Shown: piece by piece, positions 6,361-6,775 of the stretch | Layout of the letters: every line of letters starts with the position of its first letter | Numbering within the stretch: position 1 is the first letter of the stretch | NCBI GenBank assembly: GCA_937924465.1 | Contig: CALDSP010000130.1 | Location: forward strand, 1-6,775 | DNA length: 6,775 bases | DNA from: an uncultured Leptospiraceae bacterium | GTDB lineage: Bacteria > Spirochaetota > Leptospiria > Leptospirales > Leptospiraceae | Reading direction: 5' to 3' | Position numbers and translations under genes: made by a program | Notes under the pieces: generated by a model | Told to the model about the DNA's origin: nothing | What the model saw: only the letters and a program-made list of their open reading frames with translations | Databases searched by the model: none

Positions 6361-6394
6361 AGAATTGTTGTTTTTCATTTTGGAAAGCAATTCT
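6361..6394 (+). promoter_or_regulatory. Weak stem-loop around the ribosome binding site of the last gene
   Basis: AGAATTG (6361-6367) and CAATTCT (6388-6394) are perfect inverted copies, extendable by a G-U and an A-U pair. The loop carries TGGAAAG (6381-6387), the likely Shine-Dalgarno for ATG 6396. The stem is AT-rich and not followed by a U run, so it does not look like a terminator. It could modulate translation or be chance. Confidence 0.25.
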
Positions 6395-6395
6395 C

Positions 6396-6775
6396 ATGAT
6401 TGATGGTTTTGCTTTTTACTTATTCATTTTTATAAATTGCTTTACTTTACTCTTATGCAGTCCTAAAAAAAATCTCCAAGTTAGTTTTACATCTACTCCT
6501 AAAACAGAATCACAATCTTTGATTCCTATTTCGGAAGATCTAACTGAACTTAGTTTCCTTTTGAGTGGAAAAATTACTTCACAAACAAACTCTAAGTACT
6601 CTCACTTTATAAACTCTAGTACTTATTCTTTTTTTCAAACTAAACTCAAATCCTATTGGAAAAATTATTCCAACCAAATTTTAATTCCACTTCAATCATG
6701 GAAAGAATTCCAAGTGCCTTATCCCAAATCCAAAGTAGCACTTTATCCTTTTTCAGGTCCAGATTTTCCCAATGT
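6396..6775 (+). CDS. Exported, possibly lipidated protein of unknown function, N-terminal part
   Basis: The frame is open from ATG 6396 to the window end (126 complete codons), so the 3' part is missing. TGGAAAG lies 8 bases before the ATG. The first ~21 residues are strongly hydrophobic (AFYLFIFIN, then FTLLLCS), followed by a Ser/Thr/Lys/Gln-rich region, typical of an exported protein. Cys15 (FINC) and Cys21 (LLLC) both resemble relaxed spirochaetal lipoboxes, but neither is canonical and the n-region lacks basic residues. A TTG at 6354 in frame would add 14 residues including two Lys, but has a poorer ribosome site. The visible mature part is rich in Ser, Tyr and Trp and ends near YPFSGPDFPN (about 116-125), which resembles, from memory, a conserved block in uncharacterised bacterial proteins. 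No function can be given. It follows the kinase-like gene by 48 bases. Confidence 0.68.
   Translation, partial: MIDGFAFYLFIFINCFTLLLCSPKKNLQVSFTSTPKTESQSLIPISEDLTELSFLLSGKITSQTNSKYSHFINSSTYSFFQTKLKSYWKNYSNQILIPLQSWKEFQVPYPKSKVALYPFSGPDFPN

Noticed and set aside
6354..6382. TTGACA as a -35 box for a promoter of the last gene
   Set aside because: The hexamer is perfect, but no acceptable TATAAT-like element lies 16-18 bases downstream (the sequence there is T-rich, around ATTTTG), so a promoter cannot be supported.
6348..6395. Intrinsic terminator after the kinase-like gene
   Set aside because: The only inverted repeat is AT-rich and is not followed by a T run, and it surrounds the next gene's ribosome site.
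1..6775. CRISPR array, tRNA/rRNA gene, insertion sequence or attachment site
   Set aside because: No regularly spaced repeats, cloverleaf-like segments, transposase motifs or terminal inverted repeats were seen; nearly all bases are accounted for by co-directional genes.

Overview
The window is an AT-rich stretch (roughly two thirds A+T by eye) with every gene on the + strand and almost no intergenic space. It looks like a continuous operon-like block cut at both ends. The first four genes are the distal part of a type II secretion system (T2SS) cluster in the order gspK (C-terminal fragment), gspL, gspM, gspN. Three things point to a Leptospira-like spirochaete (Spirochaetota, Leptospirales): the low GC, a GspL that keeps an actin-like PilM-type nucleotide-binding core, and the single-pass AsmA-like form of GspN. 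This placement is an inference from gene content; no phylogenetic marker is present, and a deltaproteobacterial-type lineage is not excluded.

Region by region: 1-447 is the end of the minor pseudopilin GspK. 448-2124 is GspL, a cytoplasmic actin-like ATPase fold, a membrane segment and a PilN-like periplasmic domain. 2114-2641 is GspM (PilO-like), overlapping gspL. 2663-3547 is GspN. An 82-base gap (3548-3629) carries the ribosome binding site of the next gene and an in-frame hydrophobic mini-ORF of doubtful status. 3630-5225 encodes a membrane-anchored glycoside hydrolase family 18 protein with the complete DxxDxDxE catalytic signature. 5235-6347 encodes a protein I do not recognise by name but which carries the main ATP-site motifs of the protein-kinase-like fold in the right order, with an unusual layout. 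6396-6775 is the start of an exported, possibly lipidated protein that runs off the window.

How the genes may work together: GspK caps the pseudopilus; GspL and GspM form the inner-membrane assembly platform that links the secretion ATPase GspE to the pseudopilus; GspN is an inner-membrane accessory protein. The GH18 protein, the kinase-like protein and the exported protein follow with gaps of 82, 9 and 48 bases and no convincing terminator, so they may be co-transcribed with the T2SS genes. Whether they are T2SS accessories (for example a cell-wall remodelling hydrolase) or merely neighbours cannot be decided from the sequence. The most notable non-coding signals are a perfect 20-base palindrome and a run of ten A residues, both inside the kinase-like gene.
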